Source: Zygnema cylindricum (taxonomy: Eukaryota; Streptophyta; Zygnematophyceae; Zygnematales; Zygnemataceae). Taken from it: 64,000 nt of DNA. Made by a program: the position numbers and the translations under genes. Each line of letters begins with the position of its first letter. Position 1 is the stretch's first letter. Below the pieces are notes generated by a model. The model ran no database searches, was not told the origin of the DNA, and was given only the letters and a program-made list of their open reading frames with translations. Of this stretch, positions 22,851-34,784 are shown one piece after another. Where the stretch lies: NCBI GenBank assembly GCA_037447655.1, contig JBBHKE010000288.1:117081-181080 (forward strand). The letters run 5' to 3'.

Positions 22851-23540
22851 TATGGACATGGATGTCGAGGTTCGAAGTGACGGCACGTTGAGTTCTTGTT
22901 TCTCAAAGGAATAATCTCGATCCAGCTTCTTGTTAGTTGGGGAAAAAGTACAACTACTAAACTACCTTTTTGAAATACAAATCGCACAAAACAACAAACG
23001 AAACAAAACGCACAATCGAAACATGAAGCGCGACGCAACACACGACCAGCTCAGTCATGCTAATTACGAACCTACATCAAAATGTCATCATTGATTCCAC
23101 ATTACATTTTCTAATAATCTTCCGTATGTATTAAGCTTCCGTCAAGCCAACTCACTCAACTCGCTTCAATTATAGCCTATGTACTTGTCAACTTGGCCTT
23201 GAGATGTTTTTCATTATGGGCCTGTTAAATAGCAGGCAGGCGCACTACCTACGTGAAATGCCGCTCGATCACTTAAAATTTGTGTTAGGATTTGGACAAC
23301 TATTTTATCAAAGACACAATTTTTCTTTTTAAAACTATATGTAAGCGAGGTTCACTTTTCTGTTACACCTACTCCAAATCCATTGTTTATTTCCTAAAAA
23401 AATTATAATTGCATGTGATCCTCCGACCTAACGTATCTTAAAAGCACTTGATTTCGATAAATTGGCACAGTAAGTGGCACAGTTTTAGTCATGAAATAAG
23501 TTTTCCTTAAAATGACAACTAGTTTTTTCCCTTTAAACAG
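22851..23540. other. Unassigned sequence
   Basis: No recognisable gene or repeat. If the exons at 23541 and 24012 are real, part of this is intron of that gene; the sequence just before 23541 is pyrimidine-rich as expected for an acceptor. Confidence 0.35.
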
Positions 23541-24048
23541 TTGGGACCAAGAAGCGATTTCCTGCATTTCCACCACCATCTCCGCCACCATTTCCACCAC
23601 CACCTCCTGAAGCTTCAACCCCTGCACCATCTCCTTCACCTTCAAATAAAGTAAGTCATGTCTTTCTCCATCCTTTTCTAGAAGCCGAATAGTGTAGTGA
23701 TTGTCATAATTTTTTTTTTTTTTGCGGTGGTTTTTTATAAATCATTAGTAAAAAATCAGTTTTAATGTGATTTCACACTGTAATTGCGGTTGGCGTTTTC
23801 TACCGCGATAACCTTCAGCTTCATGTCACGGGTTACATAATCAGAGAAAAGATACCAATAAAAAACTAAAGAGGGAAGATATGTTTACAAGATTGAGAGT
23901 TGACAAGACGGGACTTTGTAAACATTTCGTTTTCAATTTTTTTTTTGCAATTACTAATGGTTTAATAGGCATGCGTTGACGTAGTAATCTTGCTTTTGTC
24001 TATGAAAACAGGTCTCGCGCCGCAGATTGACTGCAGTATTAGATTCAG
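23541..24048 (+). CDS. Two exon-like segments, first proline-rich; gene unknown
   Basis: Exon 23541-23650 follows a strong acceptor (TTTTTTCCCTTTAAACAG) and ends before a perfect GTAAGT. Read from its third base it is fully open and encodes a proline-rich segment of the type GTKKRFPAFPPPSPPPFPP, then EASTPAPSPSPSNK. A second short exon, 24012-24048 (37 nt), lies between AACAG and GTAATT and continues in phase as VSRRRLTAVLDS. Proline-rich linkers of this type occur between extracellular domain and membrane anchor of plant receptor-like proteins and in extensin-like proteins, but no defining domain is visible. The other reading frames of the first exon give histidine-rich or stopped peptides. 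Neighbouring exons were not found; this may be a gene fragment. Confidence 0.4.
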
Positions 24049-24929
24049 GTAATTCCCTTTGCATGGTCTCCCTAGTACTTTCATGACTCAAGCTGATCAT
24101 GAAATAGCGCAATATTCAGAAAATTTGTAAGTTGTAATCCTCCATATGAAAAGTAAACTATATGGCTTATCGTACAAAAATACCTGATTCTTTTGGCAAT
24201 TTCCAGCTTTATTCTTTTGCTACCAAAACCAGGATGGTCCATCTGAAATACTACAAATTGTTGAGGTGAAATTAGACTCGCACAGTAATCTGAGTGCAAA
24301 ACAAATAAGTCCAGATTACAATTAACTCGTCATTGCCAACGTTGAAGGTGCCCTCAAAATCCTTTGCCCGAATGTTTTAAATAAGGTCAGAAACAGCCGT
24401 TGCAAATGGCACATTTTCATTATTTTATCATAAAACAATCTTGAGACTTTTATAATATTTATCAGTCATAATTTCAATGAATCAATGAAGATTTGTCGTG
24501 AATCAAAAGGGCATTTTTATATTAATAACACATGATTTTGGTTTAAATAATACAACAAATTTAATCAGAAAAAAGAAAAATCTTGGAAAGATGAGCAAAG
24601 CTTTCAAACCTGAAATAAGCTAATAGCAGTAAATAAATAGAATCAAAATTTCCTTCGATTATAACTATGTATTGTATATTTTGTATACATTTTCATGTTT
24701 TTTCTTAAATATATATATATATATATTTATATNNNNNNNNNNCTGTTTTTTTGTTGGGAATGAAACCGTGTACCTCCGCGTGGGAATCCGGCGCAGGGGT
24801 ACTTTAGCGTTGAATCGCTTGGGTTTAACATAACATCGTTTATAAGATGCATGTTCGAAAAGATGCGTGTGCGAAAACATTCACAGGGTTACGCATTTTT
24901 GCTTTAGCAACGAATTCCCGTACCAAGGT
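24049..24929. other. Unassigned AT-rich sequence including assembly gap
   Basis: No gene seen. It contains an AT dinucleotide run at about 24707-24732 ending directly in the N block. Confidence 0.4.
24733..24742. other. Assembly gap of 10 N
   Basis: Ten N characters follow a (TA)n run. The true length between the flanks is unknown. Confidence 1.
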
Positions 24930-25130
24930 ACACTATATCGGTCCCTTAAAAAAGATAGCAACGCGCAAGACGATAAGATGTAGTACATTTAAAGTTGTAA
25001 GATGAAGCTAATTGTTCTATGGTATATTTATATTTTTGGTACGACTAAAGATTTTCTAGTTGCGGGCTAAGTTTTGGAGGAAAACGATAGAAAAAATTCC
25101 CTGGCTATATCACATGGAACCATGCCCTTA
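24930..25130 (-). repeat. MITE-A relic, terminal part
   Basis: In reverse orientation this matches the first ~230 bp of MITE-A: 'gttttggaggaaaacgat' and the terminal 'cacatgga...gccctta' block. It ends close to a CCCTTA terminus. The other end is lost. Confidence 0.45.
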
Positions 25131-25260
25131 AGCAACGATTTCGTTTTTACGCATTGGGACACTTACAAAAGCGTGTGCGTAGAAAAGCTTGTACGTAGAA
25201 TATTTGCTACAATACAATTTGGGTTCGCTAAGTTGCGATTTCATGGGGACGCGGCCTAAG

Positions 25261-26580
25261 GGTGCGCCTCCATGTGCCAAAGTAAGGGTTGTTTTTTTGT
25301 CATTTTCTTGTAAAACTTAGAGCTGTACCGCGTAAGTTTCAACCGTACAAAAAAATAGAAAAAAAGAGAAGTACATTTTGCGTATCGTCAAATTTAGGAT
25401 GTACTACATGTTGTCGTCTTGTGTTCTTCGACCCACGGCCACGCCAAAAAACGTCGTCTTCAAACTTTTCTTTAAAACACATGGACGATGTGTATTAAAA
25501 CAAAGTATTTTCGAAATACAAATAGTAACATGTATTCGCACGTGTAAAAAAATTTCCAAAAATTTCAAACGAATTTAAGCGACGATGAAATGTACACTAT
25601 TCGTTATGTTTTGTCCGTTTACGTCCATCAAAGTACACAATTTGTTTTGTTTTGTCGCGTTTCGTTCAGTACGGATTTTTTCATTTCAGGGGTCTAAAAA
25701 CTACGATGCCATTTCATGAAATCGAGAGAAATCTTCGAAGGCGCCCTGGCAACTCGCACACGCCGCCTCTCTCACGTAGCCTCACATTCACGCCTTAGAA
25801 AATTTCACTATTCCTCATCCTTTAAGTAGGCGGCTATACGCTGACCGGTGGGAAGCTGGAGAAAACAGTTGGAGTGACGTTTTCCAACCTCTGCCAAATA
25901 AATTCAAGCACTTTTTTTGCCTTTAAAAATAAAAACCCACCATTATTATTGTTATGTTTTTTAACCCGTACAAAGGCAGATAATAAGTCTATTTTATTAT
26001 GTTGTTTCATCAGAAAATTTTACCACGTTTTTAAAGGCTCAAAATTACCAAAAAGAATTTATAATTATTGTGTTTAATATTTGTTTTCTAACGTCACACT
26101 AAATCTACTGTGCAAATCGGTTATTCTAAAACCAACTTATTATTATTATGATAACTACTAATTTTTTTTATTTTTTTTCCTTATTATCTTTATTTATTTA
26201 CAAAAAAAATGAAAAAAACGCGTGGAAATAGAGTTTCAATGCGCGTGGAAATTGTTAAAAAGGCAACCGTATGGGGAAGGCGACGGGGACGACACTTCTT
26301 CAACCGGGCAACATCTATGGAAAAAGGGTTGAAAAAGAGAACGCCTATATATGTCACAAAACATTATGCGACGTCACAAACATATTTGAACAATCAGGTG
26401 CGGCATCACATATTGTAGACGTTGATAACCGTCACGGGCATTGTCATCTTATACAACCGTCACACCTTTTAAGTAACACTTATTTTGTTACACATAGGGA
26501 CATCTGAAATCCGGGTCCGTCGGATCTCCGTCAAAAAACAAAGTAAGTTGGCTAAGTTTCAAGTACATAGAGACGCACCC
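25261..26580 (+). mobile_element. MITE-A family member, longer copy with TIRs
   Basis: About 1320 bp with inverted ends GGGTGCG(C/T)CTC(C/T)ATGT. Flanks are TAA on the left and TTA on the right. The left and right thirds align with 19896-20687 ('cgacccacggccacg' near 25430, 'tgtcgcgtttcgttcagtac' region, and 'aaatccgggtcc' near the end). About 460 bp at roughly 25800-26270 have no counterpart in the shorter copy, either an insertion here or a deletion there. No transposase is present. Confidence 0.65.
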
Positions 26581-26784
26581 TTAGAGTACGACCCCATGTA
26601 ATTGTACCCTTAAAAAATCTATTTTGCAATTTAGAGAAAATTCGAAAACATAGTTTAAGAGTATCCCAATATGTAAAAGTATGTCTCCATGTACAAGTAA
26701 CTTAGGTAACATACTTTGTATTTTAGCGCAAATTCTATGTACGCGTTTTTCTAAGTGTCCCGATGTGTAACCTAGGAATTGTTA

Positions 26785-27195
26785 TGTAAGGGTGCGACGA
26801 TTGTATATGCCGACAATGCCCGTGACGGCTATCAAAGTCTAATATCTATGTTGACGCACGTTATTTTTTGTACCTGCTTATGACGTCGCATGTCTTTCTG
26901 TGACATTGTAGACAAATGCATTCCAACATTTGTCGTTTCATGGTTGAAGGAGATGCGCTTTGCCTTTGTGTCTCCTACCCGGTCAATGTGAAATGGCATT
27001 GAAATCTTCAGACCCTTAAAAAAAATGTTTCACACACAAACAGACAAAACAAAACAAATTATGTACTTTTCCTCATTATACTGAACGCAAACAGAACAAA
27101 ATAGAGCGAATCATGTGCTATTCATCATCACTAGAAATCGTTTTAAAATTTGAAAGAATTTCGACACGTGCGAATATGTGTTCCTATTTGTTTAG
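26785..27195 (-). repeat. MITE-A copy, part 1 (split by Copia-2)
   Basis: Reverse-orientation match to the right two-thirds of MITE-A, reading through the 'tacctatttgtttag'-type block and stopping exactly at the Copia-2 target site TTTAG (27191-27195). The rest of the element resumes at 33689 on the far side of Copia-2. Confidence 0.7.
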
Positions 27196-28262
27196 TGTAG
27201 AAATTAATGGTCTGTTTTTAAGTATTTTCTAGGTCTAAATAAGAATATAGAAAGATACCGAGGCTGTCTATCTCTAACTTCTCTCTCCCACTCTCAAACT
27301 TGTCCCAGTCACTGAGAAATTGGAGAGGAAGCTAGAGCCATGGCTACCTAGGCTCTCCAAAGGTTTACGGGAAATATATTAGTTTATTTACCGTTAGGGG
27401 TTTATTTACTAAAATGATTTATGCTGCGTACAGGATTTGATCCTGGTACCTGCCGGACGGTAAACAGCCGGTGGCCGGTAGACTTAACCGTTAAGTCTAG
27501 AATTAGTGATACATAGTATGTGGTTTGATATTTATCTAAACATTACCACGTATGATAATTCATTAAACTGAAACTGTTTACGGGATACATAGATCCAAGA
27601 ATGTAAAAGTACGAATCAAGGTACGGACAAGAAACATGTACAACGCATTTGTTTCAAATAGCGAAACGAATACCGCGCAGGTATTTATTACGGCTACGAT
27701 TAAATGTGCATTTAATCGGACGGGCGGAATGAATGCCGAGATTGCGGAAGATGATTTTGGCGGTTTTTGGTCGTCGCCACATCGGATGACCGTGGCAAAA
27801 TAACATTGGGTCACGGCATCTCCGAGGATTAAGGGAGCAAATCCGGATATACCACGTGTCGACATTTAGGGCATGTCGTACAATGTCCGTACAGAAAGTA
27901 CACAGGCAACTCTACTTTTGTGTACGGAAGTGTTATATGATTGGCTCCGTACATCAGTAGATAGAATCTGTGAGAGGGATAGGACTTAGAAAAATTAGTA
28001 GATAGGAACCTCTCTCCCAAAGAGCTTATAAACAAAAAGGTCATCTTTGACCCTCCATAACTTACTGCTCAAGGGAGCAAATTCAGAGATTCCTTTTGTT
28101 ATCAACTCAGGGGAGTCTTGCCTTCAAAGGGGTGAAGTTGGTCAAAGTTTTTGTCTGCCAGGGTGGCAGTTGTTCTTGCTGAAACACAAAGGGGTCAGGG
28201 TTATCCTAGAGGCTTGTTGGAAGCTGTCCATTCTGAGGACTTATGGAGGTCTCAGAGTTTTA
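27196..28262 (+). repeat. Copia-2 5' LTR
   Basis: 1067 bp starting TGTAG. The last two bases are TA, where the partner LTR keeps the expected CA. It contains an antisense tRNA-like segment at about 27430-27500 and an ATG 20 nt before its end. Confidence 0.93.
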
Positions 28263-28277
28263 GGTTATGGGCCCACC
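28263..28277 (+). other. Copia-2 primer-binding site, half-tRNA (anticodon-arm) type
   Basis: GGTTATGGGCCCACC begins directly after the LTR. It is the exact complement of the anticodon arm of plant initiator tRNA-Met as I know that sequence (GGTGGGCCCATAACC). Drosophila copia primes this way from a cleaved tRNA. The ATG inside the site is the Gag start used in this annotation. Confidence 0.8.
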
Positions 28278-29168
28278 CTCTAAAGTACCTATTTTTAATG
28301 GAACTGGCTTCATATACTGGGAAAGTATGATGATAGGAGCTCTATGCGAAAAAATGTTTTGGGAGATAGTGAGTGGAAGATTCGGGCGTCCATCAAGTCT
28401 AAGAATCCCTCAGGGTTTGAAGGAAGCAGATTCACAAAGAAAGCAGGTCCATCTTCAACGGAGGAGACAAAGGAAGGAGAGGTGGTGGACAAAGGAGCGG
28501 AGAAGGAGACGACCACACCAATAACAATTGGTTCAACATTCATGTCACCTATTCCAAGGAATGACGAGAATGATACTGAAACCTGGGACTTCAACAATAT
28601 GGCGGCAAAGCAATTCATCCTACTCCATCTTACTCAAGGACTTGCATGTGCTCATTTGCAGGTAGAAAGGACATCCGATTTGTGGATGGCTCTCATAGAG
28701 ATGTACTGAAGTGGTACGATTCAGCAACAACAGTTGGCTGATCAGAAAGTTAAGGAATATGTATACAAAGCGGGGAAAATGTTGGATTTTTGTAATTAGC
28801 TTACTACACTCTTCATGGAGCTAGAGAGTGCGGGAAAAGATTTTAGTGAAAAAGAAAAGGTTAACTATTTACTGATGAAGTTACCCGATGAGTTCGAGAA
28901 CAAAGTCAACCGTGTGCAGGACTTGCCTGACTCTAGGTGGATATGGAACTCAGTGGTAGGGATGATTCTCGTTCGGGAGGTAACGATTGAGATCCGAAGG
29001 GGAGGAAAGAGTGGGCAAGCCTTGGCAGTTGCGACCTATTGGAGGAACAAGGATTCCTGAAGACTGGTCGAAAACTATAAGGGGAGGGAGCAAAAAAATA
29101 AAACCGACGAGTTCGGACTAAAGGCTCCCAAAGGTTTATGTCATTTTTGTAAGAAATCAGGGCAGTAT
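28267..29168 (+). pseudogene. Copia-2 Gag, broken
   Basis: Begins at the ATG inside the primer site (MGPPSKVPIFNG..., where YWE follows as in other copia Gags). It then shifts frame near 28340-28400 and meets stops near 28707, 28798 and 29058. The recognisable Gag body (QFILLHLTQGLA, then MELESAGKDFSEKEKVNYLLMKLP) aligns with Copia-3 Gag. The zinc knuckle near 29135-29180 reads CHFCKKSGQYMAEC: the histidine ligand is replaced by glutamine, so it should not bind zinc properly. Confidence 0.88.
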
Positions 29169-31062
29169 ATGGCCGAGTGCACTAAGCTAATCGAGCTTCG
29201 GTTAAAGGAGGGGCAGACGGGTGGAACCCCGAGTGGAAAGAAAAAGGCCATTGTGACACAGGTGCATGAGGCAGAATCCGAGGACGAGGACGATGAGCTC
29301 CAATTAGATGAGGAGTTGGAGGCGAAAAACGAGGTCGAAATTCCACGAAGGCAAAAATGTGCTTACGCTGGATTGAAAGGTGAAGCAGGCTGGATTATAG
29401 ATTCAGGTGCCTCTATTCACATGTGTAAGGATAAGCACCTGTTAAATAAGATAAGAAAGATTCCCACCGTAGAGATAAAGTATGGGGATGGGAGGATAGT
29501 CACTACTACTCTCGTAGGATCGGTAGATTTGAAAGTGTTAGTAGAAGGAAAGACATCCATAGTAACATTCTCCGATGTATTGTTTATTCCGGAGCTGAAC
29601 AAAAACCTCATCTCTACATCCGTATTAGATGATAAGGGTTTTTTTACTAGCACTAGGGAAGGAGTCTTTACTGCTAGTTTTGAGGAGGGTGTCTATTTCA
29701 TTGCTGAGAAAGGTAGCCATGGGATGTTTATGCTGGTTTTAAATAATGAAAAGAAGAAACTTTATTATGTTGGTGTTCATGAATTTATGATGTGGCATAA
29801 GAGGCTTGGGCATGTGAATCTAGACAAGTTAAGAGAAATGAAAAAGATGGGAGTGGTGGAAGGGATTAAGTTCAGTGAAAATGATAATATAAGTGATTAT
29901 AGTGGATGTGCTAAAGGTAAAACACACAAATTACCCTTTCTTAAAACAACCACCTATAAGGGAGAAAAAATTCTAGATCTAGTACACACAGATATTTGGG
30001 GACCGGCTAAAGTGCCCTCACCGGCGGGGAAGAGATTTATGATGACTATCACTGATGTTTGGTCTCGGTATTCCTGGGTGTATTTTTTGAAAAACAAGTC
30101 AAAAGCTCAGGATTGTTTTAGACAATATAAATCATTGAGCGAAAAACTCCATAAAACTCCAATTAAGAGAATAAGGAGTGACAATAGTGGAGAGTATACT
30201 TCTAACCAGTTTGAGGATTTTCTGAGGGAAGATGGGGTCCAACACGAAAAGTCAGTTCCAGAAAACTCGGAACAGAATAGGGTAGCTGAATGGTTAAATA
30301 TAACACTAAGTGATAATGCTAGATGTATGTTGTTAGATTAAAAAGATACGAAATAGGTTTTGGGCAAAAACAATGAACTGTGCTAATTACCTCAAAAATA
30401 GAGTTCTTACTTCAGCTATAAAAGATCAAACACCTTAGAGGAGATGGACAGGCCGGAAACCAGACATATCTCACTTAAAGGTTTTCGGCAGTCAAGTATT
30501 CACTCTAGATACAGATCGGTCTAATTGGAAGCTAGATCTTAAAGGAAAACCGGGAAACCTATTAGGATATAATGAGGATATTAAAGGATATAGAGTTTAT
30601 GATAAAAAAAGGGAAGATATAATCTTAGTAAAGCATCTAGTAGTTATGGATGAAAGAAAGTATGTGGATCCATTCATGTATACAAAGTCAGTAAAAATCA
30701 GATTTGAGTCAGAAAATTCCGATGACTTTGAGCTTCCTAATTATTCAGGTTTTAGAGAAGATGACATTCTTCCAGGTACAAATCAGACCGAGAAGGACTC
30801 GGCCGTGGAAACTCCAGTGACAACTCTACCCGAAGCGGAAGACGTGGTGGAAATTGATTCGGAATCAAGGGATAGAGGAGAAGCCGAGATTGTTCGAAAG
30901 AATCCACGAGAACCATCTATTCCGGCCTCAGATTTTGAGGGGGGAAGGAGAAGTAGCAAAAGATTTCAAGAAAAACAGGTTAACAACAAGGTAACAAAAC
31001 TATCTCATCAGGATGAACCTCAAACTTATGGAGAGGCGATGACTTGTCCAAAAAGGAACTAG
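29169..31062 (+). pseudogene. Copia-2 protease and integrase, broken
   Basis: The main open part runs to a stop at 30339-30341. It contains the aspartic protease motif GWIIDSGAS (about 29390), GAG-pre-integrase with MWHKRLGHV, and the integrase core with VHTDIWGP, RSDNSGEY and VAEW (D, D, E retained). The usual CxxC pair of the integrase zinc region reads YSGC, so its first cysteine is lost. After the stop the integrase C-terminal part continues in other frames: FWAKTMNCANY, a RWTGRKPD block and a KGYRVYD segment. From 30646 there is an acidic spacer ending in GGRRSSKR. Confidence 0.9.
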
Positions 31063-32619
31063 TGGAAGACAACCATCGATGAGGAGATGGCCTGAATTAT
31101 GGCAGCCGATACTTGGGAGCTGGTGGATTGTCCATCTAACCGAAAACCAATCAGTTGTAAGTGGGTTTTCAAATTAATACTGAATCCAAATAACACGATT
31201 GACCGCTACAAGGCCTAACTAATGGCAAAGGGATTTACACAAAATGAGGGAATTGACTACGAGGAAACCTTTGCCCCGGTCATCAAATTTCCCTACGTCC
31301 GCATACTTCTCAGTCTGGCAGCAGCGGAAGACATGGAGGTGCACTAGATGGACATCAAGACAACCGTCATGCATGGAGAATTGGAAGAGGAGATCTTCAT
31401 GCGAAAACCTGAAGGATTTGTGGAGGAAGGAGAGGAGAGTAAGGTATGCCAGCTGATTAAATCTCTTTATGGTTTGAAACAGGCGCCTCGACAGTGGAAT
31501 GAGAAGCTTAATGAATTTCTTACAGGTTTGGGATATATCCGAATCAGCTCAGATCACTCAATCTATGTTTTTGAAGATGAGAAAGGTTTTATATTTATTG
31601 CAATTTATGTTGATGATTTGCTTGTTTTAAGTAAATCAATGGAAAAAATTAATATACTGAAAACGGATCTTAAAGAGAGATTTGATATGAAGGATATGGG
31701 GGAAGCAAAATTTCTTTTGGGAATTCAAGTAGAAAGAGACCGAAAAAGAAAGATTATAAGATGCACTCAAAAGGAAGCAATAGGGAACATGCTTGAAAAT
31801 TTTCAGATGGATAAAGCTAATAGTTGTACAACTCCAATGGAGTTGAAGAAGGGAAGTGAGGGGAGTGAGGAAGAAAGAGTCATTGACTTAGACGAGGAAT
31901 TATCTCCTGGAGAACAGAAGTTCATGCAGACTATTCGTTATAGGCAAGTAGTGGGAAGTCTAATATATTTTATGAATTGTACCTGGCCGAATTTAGATGC
32001 AGCTGTAGGAGTGCCGAGTAGAAGTCTAAATGCTCCCACTAAGAGGGATAAGGAGGCAGCTAAGAGAGTCCTTAGATATTTGATAGGAATTAGGGATCTA
32101 TGGTTGCAATTGGGTGGGGAGAATACTGACATCACTACTTAGAGTGATGCCAGTTATGGTGATGCTCCGATGAGGAGATGTACTTCTGGATATGTATTAT
32201 ATGTGGGTGATGGGGCTTGTTGTTGGAGTAGCAAACAACACAAAGTTATTGCTCAGTCCACCATGGAGGCTGAGTATATGGCCTCTTGTTCTGTTGTAAA
32301 AGAATTGATGTGGGTCAAGTCTTTGCATGGTGAGCTTGGTCACCTTAAGAGTGGTGTGCAGAAAGTTTTTTGTGATAATCAAGCAGCAATCGCTATTTCT
32401 GCCAATCCTAAACCTTATTTTAAAGCAAAACACATGGACATTAGACTCAGCTTTGTTAGAGAGAAAGTAGAACACAAAATAATCAGTTTAGAGTACCGAC
32501 CAGATAGTGAGATGGTAGCAGATATGATGACCAAACCTGTGCCTTCCCCTAAGCTAATTTTCTGCAAGGAGAAGTGTGGTGTGAAAATTAAGATTGAATG
32601 GAAAATAAGGGGAGTGTAG
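31063..32619 (+). pseudogene. Copia-2 reverse transcriptase and RNase H, broken
   Basis: Starts with DEEMA and CKWVFKLILNPNNTIDRYKA separated by stops. It runs open from 31348 with [27 protein letters not shown] and the catalytic YVDD at about 31610. A TAG at 32140-32142 interrupts TT-SDASYGD, where Copia-3 has TGG. RNase H motifs follow in frame: CCWSSK, STMEAEYMA, CDNQAAI and KHMDIRL. It ends at TAG next to the polypurine tract. Two-thirds of the reverse transcriptase is uninterrupted. Confidence 0.92.
32602..32614 (+). other. Copia-2 polypurine tract
   Basis: AAAATAAGGGGAG lies directly before the 3' LTR at 32615, the expected plus-strand primer position. Confidence 0.85.
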
Positions 32620-33683
32620 AAATTAATGGTCCGTTTTTAAGTATTTTCTAGGTCTAAATAGGAATATAGAAAGATACCGAGGCTGTCTATCTCTAACTTC
32701 TCTCTCCCACTCCCAAACTTGTCGCAGTCACTGAGAAATTGAAGAGGAAGCTGGAGCCATGGCTACCTAGGCTCTCTAGAGGTTTACGGGAAATACATTA
32801 GTTTATGCTTAAAGGATTTATGCTGCCTCCCGGATTTGATCCTGGTACATGCCCGACGGTAAATAGCCGGTGGCCACTAGACTTAACCGTTAAGTGTACA
32901 ATAAGTGATACATAGTATGTGGTTTGATATTTATTTAAACATTACCACGTATGATAATTCGTTTAACTGAAATAGTTTACGGGATACATAGATCCAGGAA
33001 TGTAAAAGTACGAATCAAGGTACGGATAAGAAACATGTACCGCGCATTTGTTTCAAATAGCGAAACGAATATCGCGCAGGTATTTATTACAGCTACGATT
33101 AAATGTGCATTTAATCAGACGGGCGGAATGAATGCCGAGATTGCTGAAGAGGATTTTGGCGGTTTTTGGTCGTCGCCACATCGGTGACACGTGGCACGTG
33201 GGTCACGGCAACTCCGAGGATTAAGAGAGAAAATCTGGATATACCACGTGTCGACATTTAAGGCATGTCGTACAATGTCCGTACAGAAAGTACACCGACA
33301 GCTGTACTTTTGTGTACGGAAGTGTAATATGATTGGCTTCGTACATCAGTAGATAGAGTTTGTGAGAGTGATAGGACTTAGAAATATTAGTAGATAGGAC
33401 CCTCTCTCCCAGAGAGCTTGTGTACAAAAATGTCAACTTTGACCCTCCAAAACTTACTGCTCAGGGGAGCAACTTCAGAGATTCTTTTTGTTATCGACTC
33501 AGGTGAGTCCTTCCTTCACAGGGGTGAAGTTGGTCAGAGTTTTTGTTTGCCAGGGTGGTAGTTGTTAAGTTGGTCAAAGTTTTTGTTTGCCAGGGTGGTA
33601 GTTGTTCTTGCTGAAACACAAAGGGGTCAGGGTAATCCTAGAAGTTGTCCATTCAGAGGACTTATGGAGGTCTCAGAGTTTCA
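32615..33683 (+). repeat. Copia-2 3' LTR
   Basis: 1069 bp, TGTAG...TTTCA. Compared with the 5' copy it carries an extra ~44-bp duplication ('gtttttgtttgccagggtgg' unit repeated near 33535-33605) and small deletions. It keeps the antisense tRNA-like segment near 32832-32895 and the ATG 20 nt before its end. Confidence 0.93.
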
Positions 33684-33688
33684 TTTAG

Positions 33689-33950
33689 CGGCAATACTTT
33701 CATTTAAAACACATCACCAATTTGTTTTAAAATAGAGTTTGTAGAAAATGTTTTTTGACGTGGCCGTGGGTCGAAAAACATAAAGGACAACAGGTAGTAT
33801 ATTTTATTTTTGACAGAGACGAAATATGTACTTCTACTTTTTCGATTTCATTCTAAGGTTGTAACTTAAGCGATACGACTCTAAGTTTTAGAGGAAAACG
33901 ACAGAAAAAAACTCTTACTTAGACACATGGAGACATAGCCAAACAACCAT
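33689..33950 (-). repeat. MITE-A copy, part 2 (continues 26785-27195)
   Basis: Resumes immediately after the second TTTAG. It carries the MITE-A left-half blocks in reverse orientation, such as 'gacgtggccgtgggtcgaa', and ends in a TIR-like block (cacatggagacatagcc). Confidence 0.7.
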
Positions 33951-33954
33951 ATTT

Positions 33955-34600
33955 TACTTAATGATGTGACGATTGTATAGGTCAACAATGCCCGTGGCGG
34001 CTGTCAACGACTACAACGTGTCTTGGCGCACCTTATTTTTCGAAAAAAAAATGGAACGTTGCAAGATATAAAGTATTTTTTGTAAACATTTTGCTACGTT
34101 TTAGTATGTATTTGCGTGACATCGTAGACATAGAACCTTTGTGTCATGGCTGATCAATATTCCGTCTGCCTCTCTTGTCCATTTGCCATGAATGTGCATA
34201 TAATTCTTGAGACTCTGCAAAATATAAAACATGCGTGACTTGGTTACCGCATGTGTAACCTCTTTCAACATTGTGCCTTCCTCCATTGGTGCCTCGAGGT
34301 AGTGAAGTTTCGGGTGAGGGAGAGACAAGGTGAGCAAGGTGAGAGAGGTGCGAGCTGTAGTGGCGCCTTCACGGCTTTTTCACCATTCCATAAAATGACA
34401 TTGCAGCTTTGAGACTTCTACAATTGAAAACCCGTACAATATGCAAGCGGACAAAAAAACAACTGTGTTTTTTTTTGTCTACAAAAAATTTCAAAAAAAA
34501 ATCACACTTGTAAATATGTTTTGCTATTGGTAAAACTGGTGTCGTTTTATTTAAAACACATCGTTGATGTGTTTAAAATAATTTTGAAAATGGCGTTATA
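33955..34600 (-). repeat. MITE-A relic, further partial copy
   Basis: Reverse-orientation sequence similar to the right half of MITE-A ('gtcaacaatgcccgtggcgg', a segment with 'catttgcc...aatgtgcata', and 'ttaaaacacatcg'). It is strongly diverged and both ends are unclear. Confidence 0.4.
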
Positions 34601-34784
34601 ACAGGATTTCCTACCTCTCAGAAAATTCTATTACGACATTCACTCAGAACCATACCTTCCATCCATTAGAAAAACATAAATGCACATTGAAAACACTGAC
34701 ATGAAGGATCAACTTCTATTTAGAAAAAACTTTTTGTACAAAAAAGTTTTTGAATACCACTCTTTAAAAATCGTAGTTCACGAA

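Larger units (their letters stand above)
27196..33683 (+). mobile_element. Copia-2: full-length Ty1/copia element with target duplication
   Basis: 6488 bp on the plus strand. LTRs lie at 27196-28262 and 32615-33683. The 5-bp sequence TTTAG is present at 27191-27195 and again at 33684-33688. The flanking MITE-A copy reads as one continuous element if Copia-2 and one TTTAG are removed, and the uninterrupted relative at 19896-20687 shows the same join, which confirms the insertion. Gag, protease, integrase, reverse transcriptase and RNase H are present in copia order but broken by many stops and frameshifts. The LTRs are visibly more diverged than those of Copia-1 or Copia-3, so this is the oldest of the three. 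The primer site is of the half-tRNA type. Confidence 0.95.

Noticed and set aside
27578-28044. Minus-strand frames of 71-95 residues in the Copia-2 LTR
   Set aside because: They fall wholly inside the LTR, match no family, and recur only because the LTR is duplicated.
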